Shown here: one piece after another, positions 16,749-25,140 of the stretch
Numbering within the stretch: the stretch's first letter is position 1
How the letters are laid out: the number at the start of each line of letters is the position of its first letter
Assembly (NCBI GenBank): GCA_964475165.1
Contig: CAYYVN010000002.1
Location: forward strand, 124,001-188,000
Direction of reading: 5' to 3'
DNA from: CAYUHK01 sp964475165
Lineage (GTDB): Bacteria > Verrucomicrobiota > Kiritimatiellia > JAAZAB01
Length of the DNA: 64,000 bases
Notes under the pieces: generated by a model
Told to the model about the DNA's origin: nothing
The model's input: the letters and a program-made list of their open reading frames with translations, nothing else
Databases searched by the model: none
Position numbers and translations under genes: made by a program

Positions 16749-17232
16749 GGGCATCCTCCTTGCGCTGCTGATCAGTTTTCTGCACGGCTTCCATGTTGAA
16801 GTCCTTGCGAAGCGGGTATTGCCCCACGGGCCAGTTATCGGGTAGGGGGTAACGCTGGCCCTCCGGCAGGCCTGCTACGCGCACGCCGAAAAGGTCTACC
16901 AGCTCGCGTTCGTAGATCATGCTGCCCGGAAAAATATCCGTCACTGTAGGCAGTTCGGCTTGGCTCTTGGGCAGGCGCGTTTTCAAGTTGAGCACGATAC
17001 CGTCGGCGCGCGCCAGATGATAAAAAAAGGCCAGCGTTTCACCTTCATCCAATCCGGTGATGGTGCACAGGTGCCGAAACTCCATCTGTTGCACAGCATG
17101 TTCCAGCAGGGAGCGGAATTGATCCAGGGACGTCTCCAGGAAAATCCGCCGGGGGCGCGTCAGGCGCACTTGATCGGCACTGAACCCGAAACGTTCGATC
17201 AGTTCCTGTTTTAGTTTTTCCTCGTTATGCAT
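16741..17232 (-). CDS. Hydrogenase NuoC-like 30-kDa subunit
   Basis: A 163-residue protein of the NuoC/MbhK type that packs against the large subunit. The C-terminal signature YERELVDLFGVRVAGLPEGQ followed by RYPLPDNWPVGQYPLRKDF identifies the family. The ATG at 17232 gives MHNEEKLKQEL; longer frames would run into the assembly gap at 17265-17274. The 3' end overlaps the large-subunit start. Its ribosome site is weak, consistent with coupling to the NuoB-like gene. Confidence 0.9.
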   Translation of the reverse strand: MHNEEKLKQELIERFGFSADQVRLTRPRRIFLETSLDQFRSLLEHAVQQMEFRHLCTITGLDEGETLAFFYHLARADGIVLNLKTRLPKSQAELPTVTDIFPGSMIYERELVDLFGVRVAGLPEGQRYPLPDNWPVGQYPLRKDFNMEAVQKTDQQRKEDAHG

Positions 17233-17264
17233 GATATTTTCTCGGAGGGAGCGGCGGCTTTCTG

Positions 17265-17274
17265 NNNNNNNNNN
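17265..17274. other. Assembly gap (10 N)
   Basis: Ten undetermined bases inside the hydrogenase operon, between the end of the NuoB-like gene and the NuoC-like start. The true length is unknown, since runs of ten Ns are often placeholders, so the NuoB-like C-terminus and the intergenic spacing are unresolved. Confidence 0.95.
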
Positions 17275-17686
17275 ATAGTTTAACCACGCCATCAATGATG
17301 GCTTCCGGCCGCGGCGGACATCCGGGGATGTAAGCCGCTACGGGCAGCACACTATCCACGCCACCCATGACATTATAACAGCCCTTGAAGACGCCGCCGG
17401 AACAGGCGCAGGTGCCCACGGCCACCACGAATTTGGGTTCCGGCATCTGCTCATAGACGCGCACCAGACGGTCACGAATCTGGCGGGTGACGGCCCCTGA
17501 ACATAGCAATACATCGGCATGCCGCGGCGTGCCTTTCAAGAGAATGCCGAAGCGTTCGATATCAAAGCGCGGCGTCAGGGCGGCCACGATTTCTATATCA
17601 CAGGCGTTGCAAGCTCCAGTGTTAAAATGAATGATCCACGGCGATTTGATCCGCGCCCAGGTAATCAATTTTTGCAGCCACTGCAT
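17275..17686 (-). CDS. Hydrogenase small subunit, NuoB-like (3' end in assembly gap)
   Basis: The subunit that holds the proximal [4Fe-4S] cluster next to the Ni-Fe site (NuoB, MbhJ or HyfI). The visible 137 residues contain the hydrogenase-type CxxC motif in GACNACDIEIV, then GTCACSGGVFKGC and YIPGCPPRPEAIIDG, which together supply the four cluster cysteines. Complex I NuoB would have adjacent Cys residues (CCxxE), so this is the hydrogenase version. The sequence enters the N-run after DGVVKL. If the gap is really 10 bases the frame would stop at 17225, but the end is unknown. AGGA precedes the ATG at 17686. Confidence 0.92.
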
Positions 17687-17695
17687 ATGCGTATC

Positions 17696-18028
17696 CTATT
17701 TACGAAACAAGATAAATAAGCCGATGGATGAACTAACCAAATAGCCGGCAGCAATCTGAACGGCCGCCCAGTTCGAGGCCGGTACCGTGGCCACCACCAG
17801 AGCTAAGACGTGCATGATGGTGAAAAAGAAGGCAAATGGAAAGAATTGGTCGTAGCCGGGATGGGCGCGGTTTTCCGGCATGTCTTCGCCGCAGGCATAG
17901 GCCTTGAGCTTGCCCGGCGCTGGCGCGGTTGTCTTGACCGTGCAGGGCGCCAGCAGGCGCCAGAGGGCCCAAGCCACTCCCAGCATCAGCAGTAAAACAA
18001 TCGGCGGCCAAAATAACCAGTGGCTCAT
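17696..18028 (-). CDS. NuoA-like membrane subunit of the hydrogenase
   Basis: A 110-residue protein with an N-terminal membrane helix, a polar loop LKAYACGEDMPEN that matches the YECG loop of NuoA, then FPFAFFFTIMHVLALVVAT and a third helix. NuoA lies beside NuoH at the base of the complex I membrane arm. A free-standing NuoA homologue is unusual in a [NiFe] hydrogenase operon. Position between the NuoK-like and NuoB-like genes matches that of MbhI in archaeal Mbh operons, as far as I recall. AAGGGATAAAC precedes the ATG. Confidence 0.78.
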   Translation of the reverse strand: MSHWLFWPPIVLLLMLGVAWALWRLLAPCTVKTTAPAPGKLKAYACGEDMPENRAHPGYDQFFPFAFFFTIMHVLALVVATVPASNWAAVQIAAGYLVSSSIGLFILFRK

Positions 18029-18030
18029 GT

Positions 18031-18351
18031 TTATCCCTTCAACTTGCTCAGGTTGTGGGCATCCAAGGAATCATGGTGGCGGTGGGCGCCAACGACGATG
18101 CCGGCGGCGACAGCGATAACCACCACTTCAATCACGATCAGGGTGATGATGAAAGACTGCGCCAATGCCATGCGCCCACTGATATAGCCAGCGACCGCGA
18201 TCAGCAAGGTCACCGCCTTGATCAATAATTCCAAGCCAATCAGGATGCGGATCAGATTCCGGCTGATCAGTATACAATAAAGTGCCGCCGCCGCAAGCAA
18301 AATAACGAAGATCGTGCTCAAGGAGAAGAGGGTGGGAATGTGGATACTCAT
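18031..18351 (-). CDS. NuoK/MrpC-like membrane subunit of the hydrogenase
   Basis: A 106-residue protein with three membrane helices. The two buried glutamates of the NuoK family are kept: Glu41 in LIGLELLIKAV and Glu75 in LIVIEVVVIA; in complex I these form part of the proton relay. The start at 18351 is chosen because GGAGAAAGG lies just upstream and the ATG overlaps the NuoJ-like stop (ATGA). A longer in-frame start adds an unrelated polar extension. Confidence 0.88.
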   Translation of the reverse strand: MSIHIPTLFSLSTIFVILLAAAALYCILISRNLIRILIGLELLIKAVTLLIAVAGYISGRMALAQSFIITLIVIEVVVIAVAAGIVVGAHRHHDSLDAHNLSKLKG

Positions 18352-18881
18352 GGGCCTTTCTCCTGGTCGGCAGATGGTTTGGAAGCTGCTGCGCCGCGCG
18401 TCATGAATAGGATCACCACGCCGAATATCCCCGTCAAAATAATCAGGATATGGCCCACGAGATCCAGACGTCGCCAATCCCAGAGCATCTGGCGCACATC
18501 CATGGCCGGGGCGCTCGGTGGCTGCGGCAGATCCAGATGGGGAGCTAAGGCATAGAGCACCCAGCCCAGGGCGGCGATCAAGATTGGCAAGCCAAAGAAA
18601 CGGCGCAGTCGCAGACGATTGCGCGCTTGGATTTCCTGTTTGGCCAGCGGTCGCGTCAGGCTGATGGTGCCGATAAACACCACGGTGATTAAGCCCGCGC
18701 AGACCGATAATTCAAAAACGCCGGCCAGCGGCGCCTCCAAGACAAACAGCAATAGCGTGAGCAGGGCGCTGGTGATGGCCAGGCCGATAGCCGCTTGCAG
18801 CAGGCTGAGCGTCATGACGGACCATACGCCGGCCAGGAGAAAAAACAGCACTAAGGCCGTATAGATTATTGTAGCGCTCAT
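18348..18881 (-). CDS. NuoJ-like membrane subunit of the hydrogenase
   Basis: A 177-residue protein with five predicted helices, including LSLLQAAIGLAITSALLTLL and ELSVCAGLITVVFIGTISL, the latter matching the conserved TM3 region of NuoJ/MbhD-E. In complex I, NuoJ couples the quinone site to the antiporters. It overlaps both neighbours by 4 bases. Similarity is mostly in hydrophobic pattern and position, so the assignment leans on context. Confidence 0.82.
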   Translation of the reverse strand: MSATIIYTALVLFFLLAGVWSVMTLSLLQAAIGLAITSALLTLLLFVLEAPLAGVFELSVCAGLITVVFIGTISLTRPLAKQEIQARNRLRLRRFFGLPILIAALGWVLYALAPHLDLPQPPSAPAMDVRQMLWDWRRLDLVGHILIILTGIFGVVILFMTRGAAASKPSADQEKGP

Positions 18882-20305
18882 AATAGGCTCCGAATGGGCA
18901 ACAGAAATGTTTCAAACAGCCAGGGGATCCCAAAGCCCACCCCGATAGTGATCAGCGCCAGCACGCAGGCGGGGATCAGAATCCAAGCATTGGCTTCCTT
19001 GAGGCCGGCCAATCCGGCCGCGAGTTTTCCAAAAAACACGCGTCTTTGCATGGCAAGGAAATAGGCCAGGGTCAGCAAGCTGGCCAAAATGGCTAGGGCC
19101 GCATAGATCTCATGGCCGGCTTGCCAGAGGGCCACGATGATGAAGAGCTTGCTCCAGAAACCCGCCAGGGGCGGAATGCCGGCCGTTGAGAGAAAAGCAA
19201 TCACCGAAGTAGTGCCGGTTACGGGCATCTTCTCGGCGACCCCGCCCAGTTTGTTCATATCGCGGGTGCCTGACTGCTTTTCCACCGCTGCGGCATTGAC
19301 GAATAACAGCGATTTGAAAATGGCATGGTTAAATAGATGAAAAACAGCACCGGCGATGCCCAGCGCCGAGCCACAGCCGAATCCGAGCACGATATAGCCT
19401 ACCTGACTGATACTGGAATAAGCCAACATGCGTTTGAAATCCTGCTGCCCCAGCGCGGCCAGGGCGCCGATCAACATCGAAGCTGTTCCCACCAGCAAGA
19501 GGAGTGTTTGCAAGATATCGTTATATCCGATCACCGCCAGCACCAGGCGCATCAGGGTATAAATGCCGGTGGTTTTGGTGACGATCCCCGCCAGCAGCAC
19601 GGAAACCGCACTCGGGGCTGTGGAATAAGCATCGGGCAGCCAGGCGTGGAAGGGAACCAGGCCGCCCTTGATGAAGAGGCCCACCATCAGGAGGGCCACG
19701 GCCGCCAAGGCCACCTGGCTGTGCGGATGCGCGCTGAGCACGCTTTTAATGCTGGCGAACGATACATCGCCGGCGCCCATCAAAAGCAGGGCGATGGCCG
19801 CTAAAATCATGACGGTGGCCGTAGCGGAAAGAACTAGATACTTGAAGGCACCCTCGAAAGCATCGCGTTTTTTCTCTACCGCAATCAGGATATACGAGGC
19901 GACCGCCGTGATTTCCAGGAAGACATATAACGAGAATAAATCATTAGCCAACACCACTCCGTTCATGCCGGCCAGAGCTAAAATCACGAGGTTGATCACC
20001 ATGAAACGATTATCAGCGCAGAGCGGCGTATAGCAGCAGACCAGCAGCGCCGCGCCGCCCACGATGCCAATGGCCAGGAACATGACCAAGGCCAGCTGAT
20101 CGACCAGTGGCGTAAAGATCAAGAGGCGTTCTAGCCATAAGCCCGATGTCTGCCAGAAAAAGGCCTTGGGTTGCAGGGCCAAGCCAATCTGCAGCAGGCA
20201 TAAGGCTAAACCCACCCAGCAGGCCGGGCCTTCGCGCCGGCCTTTCCAGGGCAGATTCAAGGCCAGCACAGCCAATAGAGGCATGATGATCAGCCAGGCG
20301 GCCAT
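18878..20305 (-). CDS. Antiporter-like subunit of the hydrogenase (NuoN/MrpD type)
   Basis: A 475-residue polytopic protein of the NuoL/M/N-MrpD family. It has the key acidic residue in FLEITAVASYIL, the lysine helix LFIKGGLVPFHAWLPDAYS and the following SVLLAGIVTKTTGIY segment. These charged residues form an ion-translocation path in complex I and Mrp antiporters. It is the third of three antiporter-like subunits in the operon and lies next to the NuoJ/K pair, as MrpD-like subunits do. Whether H+ or Na+ is moved is not visible. Confidence 0.92.
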   Translation of the reverse strand: MAAWLIIMPLLAVLALNLPWKGRREGPACWVGLALCLLQIGLALQPKAFFWQTSGLWLERLLIFTPLVDQLALVMFLAIGIVGGAALLVCCYTPLCADNRFMVINLVILALAGMNGVVLANDLFSLYVFLEITAVASYILIAVEKKRDAFEGAFKYLVLSATATVMILAAIALLLMGAGDVSFASIKSVLSAHPHSQVALAAVALLMVGLFIKGGLVPFHAWLPDAYSTAPSAVSVLLAGIVTKTTGIYTLMRLVLAVIGYNDILQTLLLLVGTASMLIGALAALGQQDFKRMLAYSSISQVGYIVLGFGCGSALGIAGAVFHLFNHAIFKSLLFVNAAAVEKQSGTRDMNKLGGVAEKMPVTGTTSVIAFLSTAGIPPLAGFWSKLFIIVALWQAGHEIYAALAILASLLTLAYFLAMQRRVFFGKLAAGLAGLKEANAWILIPACVLALITIGVGFGIPWLFETFLLPIRSLL

Positions 20306-20307
20306 GG

Positions 20308-22164
20308 TCAGACTCCTCCCATAATCAAGATGATAACGATGATCAATCCAATTAAGGCCCAGGATAGATAGAGGCTTAAACTGCCGCTATGCGCCCGGCG
20401 GATACCCGCCGTCAGGGCCAAGGTGATTTTAACCGTCAGGGTGTTGTAAACATAATCAATGGCGCGATCCACACCCCAGGCCAAGCGGGCGGCGTAGGCA
20501 GCAATCTTCAAGCCGATTTCATAAGGATCAAAGAGACGCCGTTCGGCTCGTTCATAGATGGCCCGCAAGCCTGGCGCATAGTGGATATGATCGGCCGCAC
20601 CCAAACCACTGCCGGATCTTTTCACACCCCAGACATGACTGAGCAAGGCGCCCGCCAAAACCACCAAGGTTAAAATGACGAGAAGTGTGCTGGCCGGCCA
20701 GCCCGTGAAGGAATGGCCTGCCAAAGCTGATGTCCCTAGCACCGGCAGAATGAGGTTTTCCAGCGGCCAAGCATTGCCCAGGCCGAAAAAGATGCATAAA
20801 GCAGCCATGACCAACATGGGCAGCAGCATGATTAAGGGCGCTTCCCGGACCTGGCCAAGCTTGGGTTGGGTTGGGCCGCCAAAAGCGGCATGGCCCAGTT
20901 TCAAGAAAGAGGCCGCCGTCAGGAATGAGCCCAGCAAAGCCACAAGGTAAAAAGTCCCGCCCATATTCCAGGCGCGCCCGGCAATCAAGGCTCCATCATA
21001 GACCAATTCCTTAGAGAAAAATCCATTGAAGGGGGGCACACCGGAAATGGAGGCTGCCAGTACCAGATAGCAGATGAAAGTCACTGGCATGCGCGAGCGC
21101 AGGCCGCCGAGTTGAGCCAGATCGGTGGTGCCGGCCTGTTTTTCGGCCGCGCCGGCGGTGAGGAACAGGCCGCTTTTATAGATGACATGGTTGATCATAT
21201 GGAAGAGGCCGCCCACGATGCCGACGGGATTGGCTGTGCCGATGCCCAGGATCATATAGCCGACCTGACTGATGGCATGGAAGGAAAGCAGGCGTTTATA
21301 GTCTTTCTGGATCAGGGCCATCAAGACAGCCAAGATGATGGTGGCCCCGCCAATGGTCATCAGGAGGGGGGAGAGCCATGATTGGGGGCTGAGAACAAAA
21401 AGATCCAGCGTGATCCGCGCCAGGAAATAAATGCCCAGTAATTTTTCCAGCGCGGCCGGCAGCAGCGCCATAAAGGGTAAAGGCGCATCCAGGGCCGCAT
21501 CCGGAATCCAGCTATGAAATGGCATGGACCCCGCTTTGGCAATGGCCCCGATCATCAGGCAGATAAAGGCCAAGCTGCTCCAGCCGCCTAAGGGCAGCTG
21601 AATCTGGGAGATGGTCATAGTGCCTGCCAGGGTAATGGTCAGCCCGATACCCACCAGCATACAGAGATCGGCTACGCCGGAAATGATGCAGGCTTTGATG
21701 GCCGTCTTGAAAGCACCCGGTCGCCCGATGATGATCATGCCAAAGAGGGTCAGCAAGAGCCCTTCCCAGAAGAATAACATCAGGATCAGGCTATCGGCCA
21801 GCAGGGCGCCGTTCACCAAGCCGAGGGTCAGCAGAAAATAAGCGTAAAACTGATTCAGGAAACGCTGCTGTTTCATGAAGGCCGTGGCGTATACAGCCAC
21901 CATGAATCCAAAAGCCGCGGTGGCCAGCAGGATAAAAGCGTTGAAATGATAGAGACGGATGGCAAATTGCCAGCCGAACGCGCACCAGGGCAGGGTCAGA
22001 CTGGCTTCCTGGCGAAATAAGATAATCGCGACTGCCAGCAGCAAGGCGCTGACAATGGTGCTGAACCAGGCGCCGATTTGTTCATACTGGCGGCGGAAGA
22101 ACAGCGCGACGATCCCCGCCAGCAAGGGCAGCCCGATCGGTGCTAATAATAAATGCATGCTCAT
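20308..22164 (-). CDS. Antiporter-like subunit of the hydrogenase (NuoL type)
   Basis: The longest antiporter-like subunit, 618 residues, with the acidic residue in LMLFFWEGLLLTLFG and AIAKAGSMPFHSWIPDAALD as in NuoL. In the next helix the usual LVKIGVY-like sequence is replaced by ALEKLLGIYFL. The C-terminal ~150 residues include a long extension that may correspond to the lateral helix of NuoL. The start overlaps the preceding gene by 4 bases; the next gene follows after 2 bases, behind GGGAGGAG. Confidence 0.92.
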   Translation of the reverse strand: MSMHLLLAPIGLPLLAGIVALFFRRQYEQIGAWFSTIVSALLLAVAIILFRQEASLTLPWCAFGWQFAIRLYHFNAFILLATAAFGFMVAVYATAFMKQQRFLNQFYAYFLLTLGLVNGALLADSLILMLFFWEGLLLTLFGMIIIGRPGAFKTAIKACIISGVADLCMLVGIGLTITLAGTMTISQIQLPLGGWSSLAFICLMIGAIAKAGSMPFHSWIPDAALDAPLPFMALLPAALEKLLGIYFLARITLDLFVLSPQSWLSPLLMTIGGATIILAVLMALIQKDYKRLLSFHAISQVGYMILGIGTANPVGIVGGLFHMINHVIYKSGLFLTAGAAEKQAGTTDLAQLGGLRSRMPVTFICYLVLAASISGVPPFNGFFSKELVYDGALIAGRAWNMGGTFYLVALLGSFLTAASFLKLGHAAFGGPTQPKLGQVREAPLIMLLPMLVMAALCIFFGLGNAWPLENLILPVLGTSALAGHSFTGWPASTLLVILTLVVLAGALLSHVWGVKRSGSGLGAADHIHYAPGLRAIYERAERRLFDPYEIGLKIAAYAARLAWGVDRAIDYVYNTLTVKITLALTAGIRRAHSGSLSLYLSWALIGLIIVIILIMGGV

Positions 22165-23603
22165 AGCATGTTCCCTAGCATTTGCTGCACGGCAGTCTGC
22201 GCAAGCTCTGCCGGAAACTTAATGAAGATGCCGCCTAAAATGGAGAGGATAGCCAATAAAGCCACGCTGGCTACCATCACGGGCGAACCTTCCCGGGGTA
22301 GGGCCGCTGGCGCCCAGGGTGAGGTCCCCAGAAAAACCAAGCTGAAGGCACGGAAGAGATAGATCAGCGTCAGGAAGGAGCCTAGCAGAAAAGCCAAGGC
22401 CAGGGCCATGTGCCCGCCGTGGATCGCGCCGCTGAGCACCAGGTATTTGCCGAAGAAACCGCCCAGCGGTGGAATACCCATCACCGAGAATGCGCAAAGC
22501 AGGAAGGCCACGGCTGTGATGGGCATGCTGCTGATCAGACCGCCCATCTGCCTGATATCCTTGGTATGGGAGTTTTGTTCGACGATCCCCGCGCATAGAA
22601 ATAAGCCCCCCTTGGCCAGGCCGTGCATGAGGATATAGAGCAAGCCGCCGGCCAACCCTATCTTATTGCCGATCGCCAGTCCCAGAAAAATGAAGGCGAT
22701 CTGGCTGATGGTGGAATAAGCGATGAGGCGCTTCAAGTCGGTTTCGATCAAGGCCGCGCCGGCGGCTATCAGGGCACTGACCGCCGCGATGGCCGGCACC
22801 ACCGTATGCCAGAGTGGCGCGATCATGACCCCCGCCACAAACAAGCGCGCATATACATATACGCCGATTTTAACCAGGACCGCGGCATGGAGCAGCGCTG
22901 TGACTGGCGAAGGCGCTACGCCAGCATCCGGCAGCCAGGTATGCAGGGGGACGGTGGCGGATTTGGATAGAATGCCGCAGAGAATCAGGGCCAAGGCGAG
23001 ATTGCTGATCGGTTGCCCTTGCAAGATATCTTGGATCCGCCCCAGATCGAAAGATCCCGTTTGATGGTAGATCATGATAAAGCCCAGGAGCATGACCAGT
23101 GCGCCGAAAACGGTCACCAGAAATGCTTTATCGGCTTTAAGTACATAATCTTTTTCGCGGAAAAATCCGATCAGCCGCCAGCAGGCGATCGCGGTGATCT
23201 CCCAGAAAAGATAGAGAATCAGGAGATTGCGCGCGAAGATCAGCCCCAGCATGGCGCCCAGAAAGAGCACGACCATCAAATAATATTCATTGCGCCAGGG
23301 ATAATGGCTGATATAGCCGAAGGAATATAAAACAATCACGGCGCCCACCAGCGCCGAGACGAGCGCCATGAAGACCGCCAAGGTATCCGCATAGAAGAGG
23401 TTGAACCCAGCCAGAGAAACGGAAAGCGTCGTGCCGGCCATGACCGAAGGAATCAAGAGCAGCGTTCCGGCCAGCGCCGCCAGCACAAAGCCCAAGGCTA
23501 GCCCGTTGCGTATCCGCTCCGACCAGCCTCCAATCAGCGGCAACAGCAAGGCGCCCAGAAAGGGCACACCCACCGTCATGCTAAGTATCCAATGGTGATT
23601 CAT
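22161..23603 (-). CDS. Antiporter-like subunit of the hydrogenase (NuoM/NuoL type), first operon gene
   Basis: A 480-residue polytopic protein of the NuoL/M family with YLFWEITAIACWRLIGF (acidic residue), GILSKSATVPLHTWLPDAGV and HAAVLVKIGVYVYARL (lysine helices). It opens the hydrogenase operon and is preceded by the promoter at 23667-23694. Together with the next two genes it gives the complex three antiporter-like modules, the same number as complex I. Confidence 0.92.
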   Translation of the reverse strand: MNHHWILSMTVGVPFLGALLLPLIGGWSERIRNGLALGFVLAALAGTLLLIPSVMAGTTLSVSLAGFNLFYADTLAVFMALVSALVGAVIVLYSFGYISHYPWRNEYYLMVVLFLGAMLGLIFARNLLILYLFWEITAIACWRLIGFFREKDYVLKADKAFLVTVFGALVMLLGFIMIYHQTGSFDLGRIQDILQGQPISNLALALILCGILSKSATVPLHTWLPDAGVAPSPVTALLHAAVLVKIGVYVYARLFVAGVMIAPLWHTVVPAIAAVSALIAAGAALIETDLKRLIAYSTISQIAFIFLGLAIGNKIGLAGGLLYILMHGLAKGGLFLCAGIVEQNSHTKDIRQMGGLISSMPITAVAFLLCAFSVMGIPPLGGFFGKYLVLSGAIHGGHMALALAFLLGSFLTLIYLFRAFSLVFLGTSPWAPAALPREGSPVMVASVALLAILSILGGIFIKFPAELAQTAVQQMLGNML

Positions 23604-23666
23604 GATTGTGCTTTAAATTGCCTGGCCCTTATTAGCGGCTATCGGGTGGCAAGCAAACGGGGGGCT

Positions 23667-23694
23667 ACTATAATACAACAATTTAGAATAGCAA
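23667..23694 (-). promoter_or_regulatory. Promoter candidate for the hydrogenase operon
   Basis: On the minus strand TTGCTA (23694-23689) and TATAGT (23672-23667) are separated by 16 bases, in the only AT-rich stretch upstream of the first antiporter gene. An overlapping TATTAT offers an alternative -10. The leader would be about 55 bases. Confidence 0.38.
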
Positions 23695-23841
23695 GAAAAT
23701 AAATAACCCTTATCTGGGCCAGGGTTCTGCGCCTAATTTTAAGGAGTCGGCGCGGCGGCGTTGGCCGGCGCTCTGGTGCCGGACGAGGGGCGGTTGCCGG
23801 CGCGCGGGTCCTACGCAAACTTGGCCCGGAACAAAAAAAGA

Positions 23842-23870
23842 TTGCTTCAGTTTCAAGCCTAGGCTACAAG
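23842..23870 (+). promoter_or_regulatory. Promoter candidate for leuB-asd
   Basis: TTGCTT (23842-23847), a 17-base spacer, then TACAAG (23865-23870). The leader to the leuB ATG at 24008 would be about 130 bases. The -10 matches four of six positions. Confidence 0.35.
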
Positions 23871-24007
23871 AATGGGCAAGCATTCAGCTCAGCCCAAGGC
23901 CGGGGCGCTCAGGCCTGTCACGCTGATGGGTGGCTGGCCAGCAGGCGCAAGCCTGTTGCCCGGCTCAAAGTAGTCGATTCCCCGGATGGTTAAGTAAAGG
24001 AAGTATT

Positions 24008-25075
24008 ATGAAGCAGCCTTATAAAATTGCAGTAATCCCAGGTGATGGCACCGGCCCGGAAGTGGTGCGCGAGGGCCTCAAAGTTTTGGCGGTGGCCGCC
24101 GAACGCTTCGGCTTCAAACTGGAGCTCATCACTTATGATCTGGGCGGCGAGCGTTATCTGAAAACAGAGGAAACCTTGTCGGATTCCGTGTTGGCGGAAT
24201 TGCGCCAATGTGATGCCATCTACCTGGGAGCCATTGGCCATCCGGATGTTAAACCCGGCATTCTGGAAAAAGGCATTCTGCTTAAGCTGCGTTTCGAGCT
24301 CGATCAATACATCAACCTGCGGCCGGTGAAACTCTATCCCGGCGTGGAAACCCCTTTGAAAAACAAGGGTCCCAAGGAGATTGATTATGTGGTGGTGCGC
24401 GAAAATACCGGCGGCGCCTATACCGGGCTCGGCGGCGCTTTCCTGAAGGGCACTCCCCAGGAAGTTGCTGTACAAGATATGGTCTATACCCGCTTTCAGG
24501 TCGATCGTTGTCTGCGTTATGCCTTTGAATATACGCGCCAAAGAAATAAGCGCCAGACCTTGGCGCTATGCGGCAAGACCAATGTTTTGACCTTTGTCTT
24601 CGATCTCTGGGAACGTGCCTTTCATGAAATGGGTGCGCGTGATTTTCCGGAAATCAAACGGGAATATTATCATGTGGATGCCACCGCGATGTGGATGATC
24701 AAAAATCCCGAATGGTTTGATGTGATTGTCACCGAGAATATGTTTGGTGATATTATCACTGATCTGGGCGCCATGACCCAGGGTGGCATGGGTATTGCGG
24801 CGGGAGGCAATATCAATCCCGAGGGCGTCAGCATGTTTGAACCGATCGGCGGCTCAGCGCCGAAATATGCAGGCCAAAACGTCATCAATCCCTTGGCGGC
24901 CATTTGCGCGGGTGCTTTGATGTTGGCAGAGTTGGGTGAACAGCCCGCGGCGCAAGCCATCGAAAACTCCGTGATGGCCGCCACCGCCCGGCAGATCAAG
25001 GATTTAGGCGCGGGACGCATGGGCTATTCTACCACCCAAGTGGGAGATTTGATCGCGGCGGGGGTAGCCGGCTGA
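24008..25075 (+). CDS. leuB: 3-isopropylmalate dehydrogenase
   Basis: Oxidatively decarboxylates 3-isopropylmalate in leucine synthesis. The 355-residue protein starts KIAVIPGDGTGPEVVREGL. It has DAIYLGAIGHPDVKPGILE, DYVVVRENTGGAYTG, the metal-binding region ENMFGDIITDLGAMTQGG and GGSAPKYAGQNVINPLA. The ATG at 24008 has AAAGGAAG upstream, whereas the ATG at 23930 would add 26 unrelated residues. The family also contains isocitrate and tartrate dehydrogenases; the short size and the leuC/leuD genes 12 kb away favour LeuB. asd follows after 65 bases. Confidence 0.86.
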   Translation: MKQPYKIAVIPGDGTGPEVVREGLKVLAVAAERFGFKLELITYDLGGERYLKTEETLSDSVLAELRQCDAIYLGAIGHPDVKPGILEKGILLKLRFELDQYINLRPVKLYPGVETPLKNKGPKEIDYVVVRENTGGAYTGLGGAFLKGTPQEVAVQDMVYTRFQVDRCLRYAFEYTRQRNKRQTLALCGKTNVLTFVFDLWERAFHEMGARDFPEIKREYYHVDATAMWMIKNPEWFDVIVTENMFGDIITDLGAMTQGGMGIAAGGNINPEGVSMFEPIGGSAPKYAGQNVINPLAAICAGALMLAELGEQPAAQAIENSVMAATARQIKDLGAGRMGYSTTQVGDLIAAGVAG

Positions 25076-25140
25076 AGCTAGCGGCAGCCGCAGGGACATT
25101 AAGCAGAGAGATTCGAGTTAAGTATCAGTACGAGGTGGGT

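Larger units (their letters stand above)
23604..24007. other. Divergent intergenic region, hydrogenase operon / leuB
   Basis: About 400 bases with no gene. It contains a minus-strand promoter candidate (23667-23694) for the hydrogenase operon and a plus-strand candidate (23842-23870) for leuB. The GC-rich middle (about 23740-23825) shows GCGC/GGCCGG-rich self-complementary stretches but no clear terminator. An ATG at 23930 is in frame with leuB but rejected as start. Confidence 0.5.

Noticed and set aside
13558..23603. Respiratory complex I (nuo operon)
   Set aside because: The NuoD-like subunit has both Ni-binding CxxC motifs, NuoB has CxxC rather than CC, a hydrogenase protease is present and NuoE/F/G are absent.
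13558..23603. Formate hydrogenlyase
   Set aside because: No formate dehydrogenase or FHL electron-carrier gene is in the window, and the large subunit is not fused to NuoC as in HycE/HyfG.
23930..24007. Upstream start for leuB
   Set aside because: It adds 26 residues unlike the family, while the ATG at 24008 has a ribosome site and the normal N-terminus.
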